Source: a virus
Reading direction: 5' to 3' (one strand)
DNA: 51,969 nt
IMG/VR virus record: IMGVR_UViG_3300027851_000037
Location: 1 to 51,969 of that record
Within the stretch, counting starts at the first letter, position 1, and each line of letters starts with the position of its first letter. A program made the position numbers and the translations under genes. This document shows positions 16,701-23,195 of this stretch, one piece after another. The notes under the pieces were generated by a model, which made no database searches, was not told the origin of the DNA, and worked only from the letters and a program-made list of their open reading frames with translations.

Positions 16701-19641
16701 TTTCGAAGATAATTATTTCAAACCCCTCCTTTCATTTGTAGAGAAGTGGGTAAAAGCCGGTAAGAGCCTAAAAGAGATTGAACTCTACATGATGGCCAAG
16801 CATGCTCCTGAAAGGAACCGATTCATTGTTAAAAGACAAGCGAGAGAGACAATCCTCACTAATTATGAATACGACCTCAAAAGAGCAGAAAACAAACGAA
16901 AGAAAGCCACCACAGAGGCCGTAATTGAGGGAATAGATAAGACTATTGAGAACATTCAGGCACAAATTAACTTCATAAAAAATGAGGAAAATGCTTCATT
17001 GGTAAGTAGTCTTGTTGAGAACGCCTATGATGTGGCGTTCTTTGGAGAGGGCAAAATGGCCATCCCGGATTATCTCGACACATTTAGTTACTTACTTGCC
17101 CTGAATTATCAAAAGAAGGTTATTTCATCTCTTGAAAATACTTACAGGTCCGAGGAGGGGAATAACCGCTCCGGAATGACAGACGAAAATGCCAACTCTA
17201 TTGTTGATGAGTTTGAAAAGAGCATAGGTGACACAGCCGAGATTTCCAAATTTTGGAAAGCAGTCAATAAAGCAACTCATTTCTCACTTGAAAAGAGCCG
17301 TAAATATGGCCTAATCAGTACCGATGTTTACAATGCAACGAAAGGAATTTATAATTATTATGTTCCGCTTCGCTCATGGGCTGAGAAGGAGAATATTGAC
17401 TATCAGGATGTATTTGGAGAGAATTATCTTGGAAAAGAGATTTTAAACTCAGTTAACAAGCATTCTAAAGGCCGAACTTCACTTGCAGACAATCCCCTTG
17501 GGTTTATTGCTTCTATGGCTGAGTCGTCAGTTGTTGCAGGCAGCAAGAACGAGGTTAGAAAGAACGCATGGAGGCTAATCAAGAATAACTCTGATATGAA
17601 CGACCTATTCCTGATAAAACAGGCATGGGAGGTGAATATTGCTGACCAGGGAGATGAACCTATGTGGGAGGTGACTTTTGAGCCGCCAACACAAGAGATG
17701 CTTGACCTTGGATTAGCCAGAGCGCTTCCTCCAAATGATGCCTATAATTGGCATAAATCAAGAGGAGAGTTAGACATGCACCAGGTTCCGGTATTTATTG
17801 ATGGAAACAGGGTGTTGATGGAATTCAAGGGTCCTATTGGGGTTCGTGTAGCGGCAGCTATCAATGGGGAAAATGTTGTAAGATGGAAAAATACTGATGG
17901 CATTGCCCGGTTTACGAGGATAATGGCAGCTCTCAAAACATCAAAAAACCCAGACTTTATGCTTACCAACTTTATCAGAGACTTTTTCTTTGGTAACATG
18001 GCCTATGCAAATCGTGGAGGAAACCCTTTAAAACTGACTAAAAACCTCAACAGAGCATGGATAGCTATCCATAAAGACTTCACCAAGGGGAAAGAGGATT
18101 CATACCTGAAGAGTATGTATGAAGATTTCAAGATGAATGGCGGAGAGACCGGATATGTTCACATGTTAGGCGAGCAGAACTATAAAAAGAAGATTGAGAA
18201 AATGGTTAAGGAGGCTAATCAGGCTTCTAAAATCAGCCCTACTGTCTTTGCAAAGAAAACCTTCAAAGTTTTAAATCATGGTCTGGATTACTTGGCCCAT
18301 ATGTCTGAAAATGCAATGAGGTTTGCAACATATCTGACAGAAGTTGAGAGCCTAATGGAAGGCGAGGGCGCGACCAAGCCAACTGAAGCCATGAAGAAAC
18401 AGGCGGCTCTTGCAGCAAAGGATGTGACAACTAACTTCAACCGCAAGGGTAAATGGAGCTCACAGATAAATTCATTCTACGCCTTCTTCAATGCTTCTGT
18501 TCAAGGTTCAGCAAACTACATAAAACTAGCAAAGGAGAACCCTGCAAGGTTCATTACCGCAAACCTTGCTTTGATGTCAATACGGACACTTCTTACTGCA
18601 TGGTGTCTGTCTTTGATTGGAGGCGATGATGATGATTCGTATGAGGCATTATCTGATTACATCAAGGAGAACAACTTTGTCATTCCTGATGGAGGGGGAA
18701 AATTTATCACCATCCCTCTTCCACATGGATCTAGAGCGCTCACTAATTTTGGGCCGCTTGCATTAGAGGTCATGGCCGGCAAAAAAGATATTGGCAAAGC
18801 TCTTGACACATATACCAAAAATATGATTTCAGAACTCTCTCCAATCAACCTTGTCGGACTTGATAAGAGCGCATTCATCCCAAGGAACGCAGGAGAGGCA
18901 TTGTTGACCGCTCTTCCAACAGCTATAAGACCATTTGCGGAGACTGCTCTTAACTTGGATTTTATGGGAAGGAGCATTGAGCGAAAGAACTTCATTGTTA
19001 CGGGTGATGGCTATGTTCCAAGATTTATGAACGCTTATGCCAACACTAACCCTATACTCATTGGAATGTCAAGGCAAATAAATAAGTGGTGGGGAGGCAA
19101 TGATAGCCGGAGCGCAGCAGTTCAGGTGAGCGATAATGGTGATGTAAGCCGCTCTGTGGTAGGAGAGTTATTTGATATCAGCCCTGCCTATACAGAACAT
19201 ATCCTCGAAGGTTATTTTGGAGGACTTGGAAGATTTGTCAATGACCTATACAAGACAGGGCGAAGCATCGTAAAGGGCGAAACACCGGAGATGCAAAATA
19301 TACCTGTGTTCCGCAGACTCTACCAAGAGCCATACGAAAACAAAGCATGGCAGAGTTATTTCGAGACAAGGACCCGCGTAAACGATATCGAAAGAGCCAT
19401 CAAGTCTGCTAAGGATGAAAAACTTACAGAAGAGTATGTAAAACTCAATAATTATTATAACATATCCTTGATTTCTACATTCGGGACCTACAATGATATA
19501 ATTAAAAAAATATCTGAGAATATTAAGACTCTTCCTTCAAGCGATCCACGAAGGAAGCAAGCTGAGAAATCAATGGACGATTTGGTTGAGAGAATGCACG
19601 AAGAGATTAAGGCAATAGATAAACTACATAATAAGAAATAA
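7708..19641 (+). CDS. Giant 3977-aa polyvalent protein, probably ejected with DNA
   Basis: This is the largest gene by far, about 23% of the window. Segments that read like known polyvalent-protein domains, in order: an inorganic-pyrophosphatase-like domain (about 1391-1531, GHIQVQG...DADHIDVFLG...DEHKVMLGFD); an LPD1-like domain (about 1841-1945, FGFRGVQFGN...LNGELGLAFGARG) ending in AHEWFHALDNYF; a module QYQLPGGENYKELLL...FIEEIQSDWAQQGKKKGF (about 2235-2360) paired with DQWVNLALRRALIYAAENGF (about 2475-2580); a second zincin-like site LHEAVGHKGLRYI (about 2792-2802); and an LPD38-like C-terminal domain (about 3560-3650, NFNRKGKW...FFNASVQG). Such proteins (Iyer and co-workers) are proposed to enter the host with phage DNA and modify host targets. 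The N-terminal ~600 residues contain hydrophobic patches that could aid membrane passage. Domain limits are by eye. Confidence 0.85.
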   Translation: MANEAITPISNREKLYNNLIGTGKVSEAEIGTKDDFVNSVTDVAGAKHLYQNLKSRFDEEEIGDEGKFLTFITPDFSGPLPAGQGNIPLPSNPAQAPVFTNPLVVEDKAPAPLKSKASGPDTMQDTSPADEQQLSIDALPLPDRKKELDAQAQKILEENEWLTRFEQIEGRIKGVEQAKPTAKGELSPTSLFYLMNKAKVNKEDREFYDTHLDKAEEARRRMNAVKMQKDFIQIAENLESYDPKGSKIKQFWQGLVNTGTMKDFATMGITQIERAFNIGHLLRKASENEDLLLPEEKQAVDTYNNLRKIESEDRGFWHKSGAMFQQMVPFVAQMMLTSGATNAVKAGLWATGKAATFKAAKEIGKKEAVNYAVRKGGQEVVANMLRSPLTTTMYTNLAERRLQNYSENEEGKVVRNDNTLAGDVYKAYVTNTLEYLTEGFGELAGRGLLTPFINNKKLLGVLGKQANILDKITGNPVYKKMGGFLDKAQVHNISSEIFLEEVPNALLSSLLTGSDDYKQLADPEFYGSIALNTALLGGTFTGIKLASGGVANNIEKNRISNQAKSSLSNFASSIATIGDEKVRIAAENLQASIQNSEYFNPDNKSEGPVFAAMQNLKEVIGTDSQSYEDVISAASKAAMDNAVKTGAYQGIEALAESEMGGPVFHKRIPNSVVIGVNREDKQFYITDTLESELDKELMVVRDVETGEVSTVTSGEFVDVQMIDKKSWLDSWLQSRETLKPVQDAVTAENAAMQQVEQQEMANEQPISMEEIEPGKQFRIGEEKVTVIDATEEDIFVVDKEGNEHRVELGALERVPSITPATEQSIAPDQTGSVEQPQEVDAPLTSEISAETPASVETPSTEIVSEQISFPVDKEGQIDYAQITEPKMYAEALKSEFGEEAPEMLDDLLAEQKEALKKAQKATNPIERRRKVKAINTEMAKLNEIRGFIIPQQSQSEAAEAPMSAPMVPPVTKQPGKRPKLTPFQQELQSFESPQSKEEAVAFALLEGGLRLKLKDSPGTKGFAKHLGLKVNSTDMRRYFGLQNEKVGLTPEKFAHYLKENDTYSMFQNMDEMEVLDVVLDVMGKVYSKRAALDFIKDSREGVIKAESNLAERPDLTSEEIDYIVDDYFAENYLSLSQEESSLIDNVFISAAQQEEYDRLLNSEDLPEDTNQLNTLQNDTGRDITAGNDRGEIRSDASEGIAESNQGEDGVSGGVDTGDTGRGLQDEASSENPDLVQQRGVTGEQPVQESIQSVEPELSPVKKSAIDKINTSYADKIKELESKKKEILSAKERKFASLDKRNGLFGDTNPEFDNNPLAGEFVYNEEVVAAALRPFDEQLAQIGKEIESAESKRAADIEDTKNQIDLFEENLAIEEAKVDVNASDKQKEAGNYQKGHIQVQGFNVSIENPRGSTRSGTDRDGKKWEITMNNTYGYILGTTGKDADHIDVFLGDNPVAENIFVVDQVNPDGLFDEHKVMLGFDDIESAKAAYQSNYKEGWQGLGNITAISVEGFREWAENGTRRIKPFADYRQVQSEQATTEEAPVQEASQPEASIQEQPSSTQKIEDFGEKILGAKKDLRAGLKEQASREMSDVLKEGFAKVFPLQDYAKLVELGITTPEEAALLQYMRSNIGARPSGRYPSKINKWMMSVRAYKDVLDWLSDKQSFADQHDGMSFMELMRTHLHKLAVEEIDNYIKTLLALGFPESKVNLGSYSIRRFIGRSTYTIVNGSRIINDYKTFDEAVAGLKYIISSLQEKQAGVKFDMWYMKNNPKNIIIGKKVAAGKFITLKDGFASSKEASEYIEQNREQLEKMLEEAKIVPQERPDGNKPRIGFDYRNGKDATPEMYQEAFGFRGVQFGNYVEQSKRQDDLNEAYDALFDLAKVLNIPTKAISLNGELGLAFGARGSGGKDAPLAHYEAGQVVINLTKNKGAGSLAHEWFHALDNYFERMRGRSSQMITEGYARPQRQADGDVNTIVRDEVLEAFKNVVKSINNSALKSRSDKLDEARSKPYWGTIVEMAARSFESYVYRKLAEDEIRNDYLVAFRKIGEYINQAGASEEKYPYPTNEEAKTIDAAFEGLFQTIKTKTEGDNTLLYREQYFYSPTEQALNVIKQEKGTPEQWKAMLLKNGAKEAEMDWMGWEDFVDEKKSLTRADIQEWIDLNRIEVQEVEKGVKNLEFKTKDVKSVERDTRPEFANNWFVKIGRNDIQVRAENDVEAVQLALQKANKFKENSTRYSQYQLPGGENYKELLLTMPAVEESWKNIDDFKQAMRDKYGEGWKPKMSKKESNAFESLLNGETKRPQQVFASSHFYESNILAHIRFNERITPSGDRILFIEEIQSDWAQQGKKKGFNPNEKAAKAKLEKRIAKIDAELLRLTEQAQKEGLREGASTTEWREFENGNQLTPEIYRLEQAIMTVRNNREYDSINAEIEAIKEKQRKIGAEKLALINDRKAAESELRELNFVNSSGVPDMPFKTTDQWVNLALRRALIYAAENGFDRVAWTNGEMQAKRYDLSKYIDSVKYKKNQDDTYGVYVFANDGSHPLDNDSMTISEVENTLGKEIAQKISDGEGSESGPFLVLWPKDMKFGGEGMKAFYDNIIPAQVNKIGKKFGAKVETTSIPVIDKEVYDHDTEEVTLTPEAEEMYQKFMDSVAEEDGSYSVEQFVADMKSVGYEVQIKEDGEPNNIKKIYNGETYSVQSIPITPAIREQAAIGMPLFKENKPFAERSVSELANEAQEFAKSLGVKVNILADSSEFPSLSPQRKARGWYSPVRDEITIILANHESMKDLQATILHEAVGHKGLRYILGDSFNSTMEKVFDSLPRETRADYYARYAKKVLAAEEYMSNLAEESIEPSLWEKIKGFIRDAFRSIGVNLILTDSDLAYMLWRSKNRLQNIETATSAEVMRDISFAEFAKARIKGWGEVLFRSKDSNGDLFVLDTNSITLTKGEKFIEAMQDRMISGSKLIAEVKKRGGKVGTFSNFVSEETRSSSRAKAELDDFEDNYFKPLLSFVEKWVKAGKSLKEIELYMMAKHAPERNRFIVKRQARETILTNYEYDLKRAENKRKKATTEAVIEGIDKTIENIQAQINFIKNEENASLVSSLVENAYDVAFFGEGKMAIPDYLDTFSYLLALNYQKKVISSLENTYRSEEGNNRSGMTDENANSIVDEFEKSIGDTAEISKFWKAVNKATHFSLEKSRKYGLISTDVYNATKGIYNYYVPLRSWAEKENIDYQDVFGENYLGKEILNSVNKHSKGRTSLADNPLGFIASMAESSVVAGSKNEVRKNAWRLIKNNSDMNDLFLIKQAWEVNIADQGDEPMWEVTFEPPTQEMLDLGLARALPPNDAYNWHKSRGELDMHQVPVFIDGNRVLMEFKGPIGVRVAAAINGENVVRWKNTDGIARFTRIMAALKTSKNPDFMLTNFIRDFFFGNMAYANRGGNPLKLTKNLNRAWIAIHKDFTKGKEDSYLKSMYEDFKMNGGETGYVHMLGEQNYKKKIEKMVKEANQASKISPTVFAKKTFKVLNHGLDYLAHMSENAMRFATYLTEVESLMEGEGATKPTEAMKKQAALAAKDVTTNFNRKGKWSSQINSFYAFFNASVQGSANYIKLAKENPARFITANLALMSIRTLLTAWCLSLIGGDDDDSYEALSDYIKENNFVIPDGGGKFITIPLPHGSRALTNFGPLALEVMAGKKDIGKALDTYTKNMISELSPINLVGLDKSAFIPRNAGEALLTALPTAIRPFAETALNLDFMGRSIERKNFIVTGDGYVPRFMNAYANTNPILIGMSRQINKWWGGNDSRSAAVQVSDNGDVSRSVVGELFDISPAYTEHILEGYFGGLGRFVNDLYKTGRSIVKGETPEMQNIPVFRRLYQEPYENKAWQSYFETRTRVNDIERAIKSAKDEKLTEEYVKLNNYYNISLISTFGTYNDIIKKISENIKTLPSSDPRRKQAEKSMDDLVERMHEEIKAIDKLHNKK

Positions 19642-19642
19642 T

Positions 19643-21634
19643 ATGAAGAGGTTGAGTAAGGCTGATATTAAAGTTGTCAGCAGAATTAAGGTTAATGCTC
19701 CAAGCCCTACCATTCCGGCCGGAACCAATTTCCGGAGCGAAAAAAAATACTTGGACATACTTCATCAGGCAAACGAACATTATGACTCTTTCCTTGATAT
19801 TCGCGCTCGCTCAGCAAGAAACAAGAGGTATTACAGGGGGAACCAATGGAGTGATACTCTTGTTGTCAATGGTGAGCGAATGACAGAGGAGGAGTATCTG
19901 CTCAGGCAAGGTAAGGCCCCGCTTAAACAAAACCTTATCAAGCCTCCTATTCGAAACATTATTGGTCAGTACAGGAGTAATCCTTTCAAGTCTGTTGTCT
20001 ATGCTAGAAACAGAGAGGACCAGGCAGCATCAGAGATGATGACAGTTGCCTTAGAGGGAGTCTATGCTGCAAATGATGGAAAGAAAAGAGATGCGAGGCA
20101 GTTGGAGAACTTTTTGATTAAATCGGCAGCCATTTACAGTACATCTTATTCTTTTGATTCGGAAAGGATGAGGCCAATCCCGATGTTCCGGGCAGTTCCT
20201 TTGAATCGTTTCTTTTGTGACTCAAACATGGAGGATGTGAATGGTGAAGATATCAAGATTATCGGAGAGATTGTTGACCTCTCTCTGTTGGAGCTTTTAT
20301 CAACCTACGCAAAAAACATGAGCGAAGAGGAAGAACTTAGGAGAATTTATGGTTCTGCGAGACCATTTGCTGAAGGGAGGAGTTTTGATGAGTCCAAACT
20401 TGAAGCGATGTCATTCCTGATACCTCAGAGCTTCAACAGATGCAGGGTTATTAAGGTCTGCATAAAAGAGGGTTCTTGGAAGCTATTAGTTCACGATTAT
20501 GCCGATGCCTCTTATGAATTGAGAAGCATTGAAGATAAACTCTTAATTGATGCGGAGATAAACGCCCGGAAGATAATGTCTGAGGAGAACGGAGTAGAGA
20601 TACCTCAGATTGAGTACGAAGAGAAGTTCATTGAAGAGTGGAGATATTATCACCTTACACCTACCGGCCATTGTCTTTGGGAGTCAGATAATCCATACTC
20701 GCATAATTCTCACCCCTATGTGTTTGAGTTTTACCCTATGTTGGATGGGGCTGTTTGGAGTATGGTTGAGGATATGATTGACCAACAGAAGATGGTTAAT
20801 AGAATGGTTATCCTTCAAGACTTCATCATATCTGCATCAGCAAAAGGTGTTCTCTTGGTCCCTGAAGAGGCTATTCCGGAAGGAATGACTATTGAGGATT
20901 TTGCCGAAGAGTGGGTTAAGTACAACGGGGTTATTAAAATAAAGACTAGGACAGATAAGGGCCTGGATGTTGAGGTTCCACAACAGATAGTTGCTCAAGC
21001 AGCTAATCTTGGAATCAGCGACATGATAAATCTGCAGATTAAGTTCATGCAGGATATCACAGGTGTTCACTCCGCTATTCAGGGCAAACAAGCCTCTGCC
21101 GGTACTCCGGCTGCTCTATATGCTCAGGAGAGCGCAAACGCCTCTCTTAATATCCTTGATTACCTTGAGACCTTTGCTTCTTTCTGTCGCAGGAGAGATT
21201 ACAAGATTGTTCAAATCATCAAGCAGTTCTATAAAGACAAACATTTTCAGGTTAACGGAGGAAGAAATATCTCTGAGAAGGCCAAGTGGTACGACCCTGA
21301 TGTTATTCGAAACATTGAGTTTGACAACGAGATTTCCAAAGGCTCAGATACTCCTTCTTACAGAATGGTTGTGGATGATATGCTTTGGCAGATGCTCAGT
21401 TCAAGGTTTATCAGTATCGAGATGTTTCTTGAACACTCTTCATTCCCATTCTCTGATAAACTACTTGCATCAATAAAAGCCCAGAGAGAGCAGCTTCAAA
21501 GCGGCCAATCCGTTGAAGGCATGTCTCAGGAGATGATTCAGCAGCTTCAGAGCGAAGTGCCTCAATCAGACCCTCGCAACCTTGCTATGGCAGAGAGGAT
21601 ATATACAGGCAACATGAAACCTATAAAGCAGTAA
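19643..21634 (+). CDS. Portal protein
   Basis: The 663-aa product has the size and sequence feel of P22-type portals. The N-terminal ARSARNKRYYRGNQWSD and the segment LKQNLIKPPIRNIIGQYRSNP are the typical 'wing' start, in which arrays of Arg and a 'N.I...v....G..R.NP' motif precede the clip and stem. The region VEDMIDQQKMVNRMVILQDF (about 376-395) resembles the stem/crown helices, followed by FMQDITGVHSAIQGKQ. It starts one base after the giant gene's stop, so translation is probably coupled. A portal in front of a separate terminase module fits a headful-packaging short-tailed phage. Confidence 0.85.
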   Translation: MKRLSKADIKVVSRIKVNAPSPTIPAGTNFRSEKKYLDILHQANEHYDSFLDIRARSARNKRYYRGNQWSDTLVVNGERMTEEEYLLRQGKAPLKQNLIKPPIRNIIGQYRSNPFKSVVYARNREDQAASEMMTVALEGVYAANDGKKRDARQLENFLIKSAAIYSTSYSFDSERMRPIPMFRAVPLNRFFCDSNMEDVNGEDIKIIGEIVDLSLLELLSTYAKNMSEEEELRRIYGSARPFAEGRSFDESKLEAMSFLIPQSFNRCRVIKVCIKEGSWKLLVHDYADASYELRSIEDKLLIDAEINARKIMSEENGVEIPQIEYEEKFIEEWRYYHLTPTGHCLWESDNPYSHNSHPYVFEFYPMLDGAVWSMVEDMIDQQKMVNRMVILQDFIISASAKGVLLVPEEAIPEGMTIEDFAEEWVKYNGVIKIKTRTDKGLDVEVPQQIVAQAANLGISDMINLQIKFMQDITGVHSAIQGKQASAGTPAALYAQESANASLNILDYLETFASFCRRRDYKIVQIIKQFYKDKHFQVNGGRNISEKAKWYDPDVIRNIEFDNEISKGSDTPSYRMVVDDMLWQMLSSRFISIEMFLEHSSFPFSDKLLASIKAQREQLQSGQSVEGMSQEMIQQLQSEVPQSDPRNLAMAERIYTGNMKPIKQ

Positions 21635-21638
21635 AGCC

Positions 21639-22139
21639 ATGATCACAATAATAACAGACCCAATCACCTTGATTAGAAAATGGGTGATTACAATAAAGAA
21701 GGATGATATTTTTACAAGGGTTAGTGTGAGTTCGGTATATCTGAACAGCAGACTACCTCTTGAACAGAGGTCAGAGACTCGCGAGATGGGTGATTCTGAT
21801 AGGCTGATTTTTGATAAATACTTCCGGGAAGCAATCTCTGATATCCTTATTGTTATGACAAGGTACTTTCAGGAGGAGTTTTCAGGGACCAATGAAGATG
21901 CAAATGGAGATATCCTTTTAAATGTTTTCCCAACTTCATTGATGCCTGACTCTATTGCCTACGCTCTTGATGGCTATATTATAGAGCTTTTTGAGAAAGT
22001 ATGCTTAAAAAAGTGGCTCGGCACAGACTCTGGGCCGCTCGGAGTAGATAAGGAGTACGAACAGGTTCTTTCAAAGCTAATGACTACCATTCATTACAGA
22101 CGAAAGGGGTTGACTCGGCCAATAGGTCCAATCTTTTAA
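21639..22139 (+). CDS. Conserved-looking virion-cluster protein, 166 aa
   Basis: I do not recognise a named family. The protein is soluble and mixed alpha/beta. Its N terminus is beta-like (WVITIKKDDIFTRVSVSSVYL) and is followed by helices that include ISDILIVMTRYFQEEF and YIIELFEKVCLKKWLG. It begins 4 bp after the portal gene and so belongs to the portal transcription unit. Genes at this position in short-tailed phages of Bacteroidetes often encode connector or decoration components. That is a positional inference. Confidence 0.6.
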   Translation: MITIITDPITLIRKWVITIKKDDIFTRVSVSSVYLNSRLPLEQRSETREMGDSDRLIFDKYFREAISDILIVMTRYFQEEFSGTNEDANGDILLNVFPTSLMPDSIAYALDGYIIELFEKVCLKKWLGTDSGPLGVDKEYEQVLSKLMTTIHYRRKGLTRPIGPIF

Positions 22140-22150
22140 AAGGGCATTAT

Positions 22151-22168
22151 GACCGCTTTGAAACGGTC
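22151..22168 (+). other. Small hairpin in the leader of the 22222 gene
   Basis: GACCG and CGGTC flank an 8-nt loop in the 82-bp gap between two plus-strand genes. No T-run follows, so it is not a standard terminator. It may be an RNA processing or stability element, or chance. Confidence 0.2.
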
Positions 22169-22221
22169 AATAACAATACATTTAACCGATTAATCAAACA
22201 AACAATTAAATTTAATAAGAC

Positions 22222-22752
22222 ATGTCATTTGTAAACCAAGCAGCAGTGACAACTCCCGGTGCGGAGCAGCCTGCAATGATTATTTTTACTCAACTTAAAG
22301 AAAGATTATTTGATCTTGTCTCTTTGCGCTCTACCTTTAATACAAAAACAATGAAAAACGAGAAGGGAGAGTTGATTGGTGAGGACTACGCTCTTACTGC
22401 AGATGAGAAGAGTCCGTTTGAAGTTATTCTTAAAGTTGTTCTTAGCGAGGTGTTTGAGGTGTTCAAGAAACACACAGATGGAATCACATCATCTTATAAG
22501 GTTACTACAAGTGAAGTAACTATTAAGATTAACGACCACGCAGCCTATAACAAAAACGACCTTGATTTGGTTGATATGGCTCTTGAAGATGCTATTGTTA
22601 ATGGATGCTTGCAAGGATGGTTTGCTCTAAGGGCTCAACCAGAACTAACTGCTTTTACGGCAGATGAGTTTAAAAAAAGTAAGGAGCTTCTTAAGACCAG
22701 AATGTTTACCTTAAAAATGCGTAGAGCATTTGTCACTACCATTAACGAATAA
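22222..22752 (+). CDS. Unknown virion-cluster protein, 176 aa
   Basis: This acidic, helical, soluble protein has no family I recognise. Visible segments are MIIFTQLKERLFDLVSLRS, a central FEVILKVVLSEVFEVFKKHTDGI and a C-terminal LVDMALEDAIVNGCLQGWFAL followed by a basic tail. The 82-bp gap before it is longer than others in this unit and holds a small hairpin, so it may have its own promoter and a high expression level, as for a decoration or accessory head protein. Transcription stops at the terminator just downstream (22776). Confidence 0.55.
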   Translation: MSFVNQAAVTTPGAEQPAMIIFTQLKERLFDLVSLRSTFNTKTMKNEKGELIGEDYALTADEKSPFEVILKVVLSEVFEVFKKHTDGITSSYKVTTSEVTIKINDHAAYNKNDLDLVDMALEDAIVNGCLQGWFALRAQPELTAFTADEFKKSKELLKTRMFTLKMRRAFVTTINE

Positions 22753-22775
22753 TACAAGGTCATTGATAAAAAATT

Positions 22776-22803
22776 AAACCCGGCATCTCTGTCGGGTTTT
22801 GTT
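22776..22803. terminator. Bidirectional terminator between convergent genes
   Basis: The stem AAACCCGGCA / TGTCGGGTTT with a TCTC loop has ten pairs, one of them G-T. An A-run precedes and a T-run follows, so it serves both the plus-strand gene ending at 22752 and the minus-strand gene ending at 22810. Confidence 0.8.
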
Positions 22804-22809
22804 GTTTTA

Positions 22810-23190
22810 TTACTCATCGAATTTATTCCTCCGCACCTTATCGCAACATTCAGCAATCCATCCAAGTAGATACTCAAATGGCTCGTGTGGGCCGACTTCT
22901 GCGCCAATCTTATCATAGATTATTTTTGCGGCATGGCTTGACTCGTGAGCAACAGTATTCATATCCATGTTTCTGCGTTTGCTAAACGCTATCAGAACAC
23001 CCTTTTTTTTAGTTATCCTATCTTTAAGAAACGATGTTGTAGCATCATATCCCTTTAATTCAATGTCTAACTCTTTATTGTCTGGCTCGCAATATCTGCT
23101 TTTTACAATATTATCATCTGATGTAATTACTACCCACACTTTGAAAGGATAAATTACCGGGTCAAATTCGTGAAATTGTACTTTTTTCAT
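22810..23190 (-). CDS. Zincin-like putative metallopeptidase in the packaging operon
   Basis: The 126-aa product carries AHESSHA at residues 81-87, a short form of the HExxH zinc-binding helix, followed by PHEPFEYLLGWIAECC, where an acidic residue (E103 or E106) could be the third zinc ligand. Phage relatives have the same spacing ('HE..H' then 'dE..AY..G'). The N-terminal half is beta-rich. It follows the large terminase with a 5-bp gap and ends at a bidirectional terminator. The gene could be a head-maturation protease, a lysis helper or an inactive zincin; nothing in the sequence decides between these. Confidence 0.6.
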   Translation of the reverse strand: MKKVQFHEFDPVIYPFKVWVVITSDDNIVKSRYCEPDNKELDIELKGYDATTSFLKDRITKKKGVLIAFSKRRNMDMNTVAHESSHAAKIIYDKIGAEVGPHEPFEYLLGWIAECCDKVRRNKFDE

Positions 23191-23195
23191 ACTCT

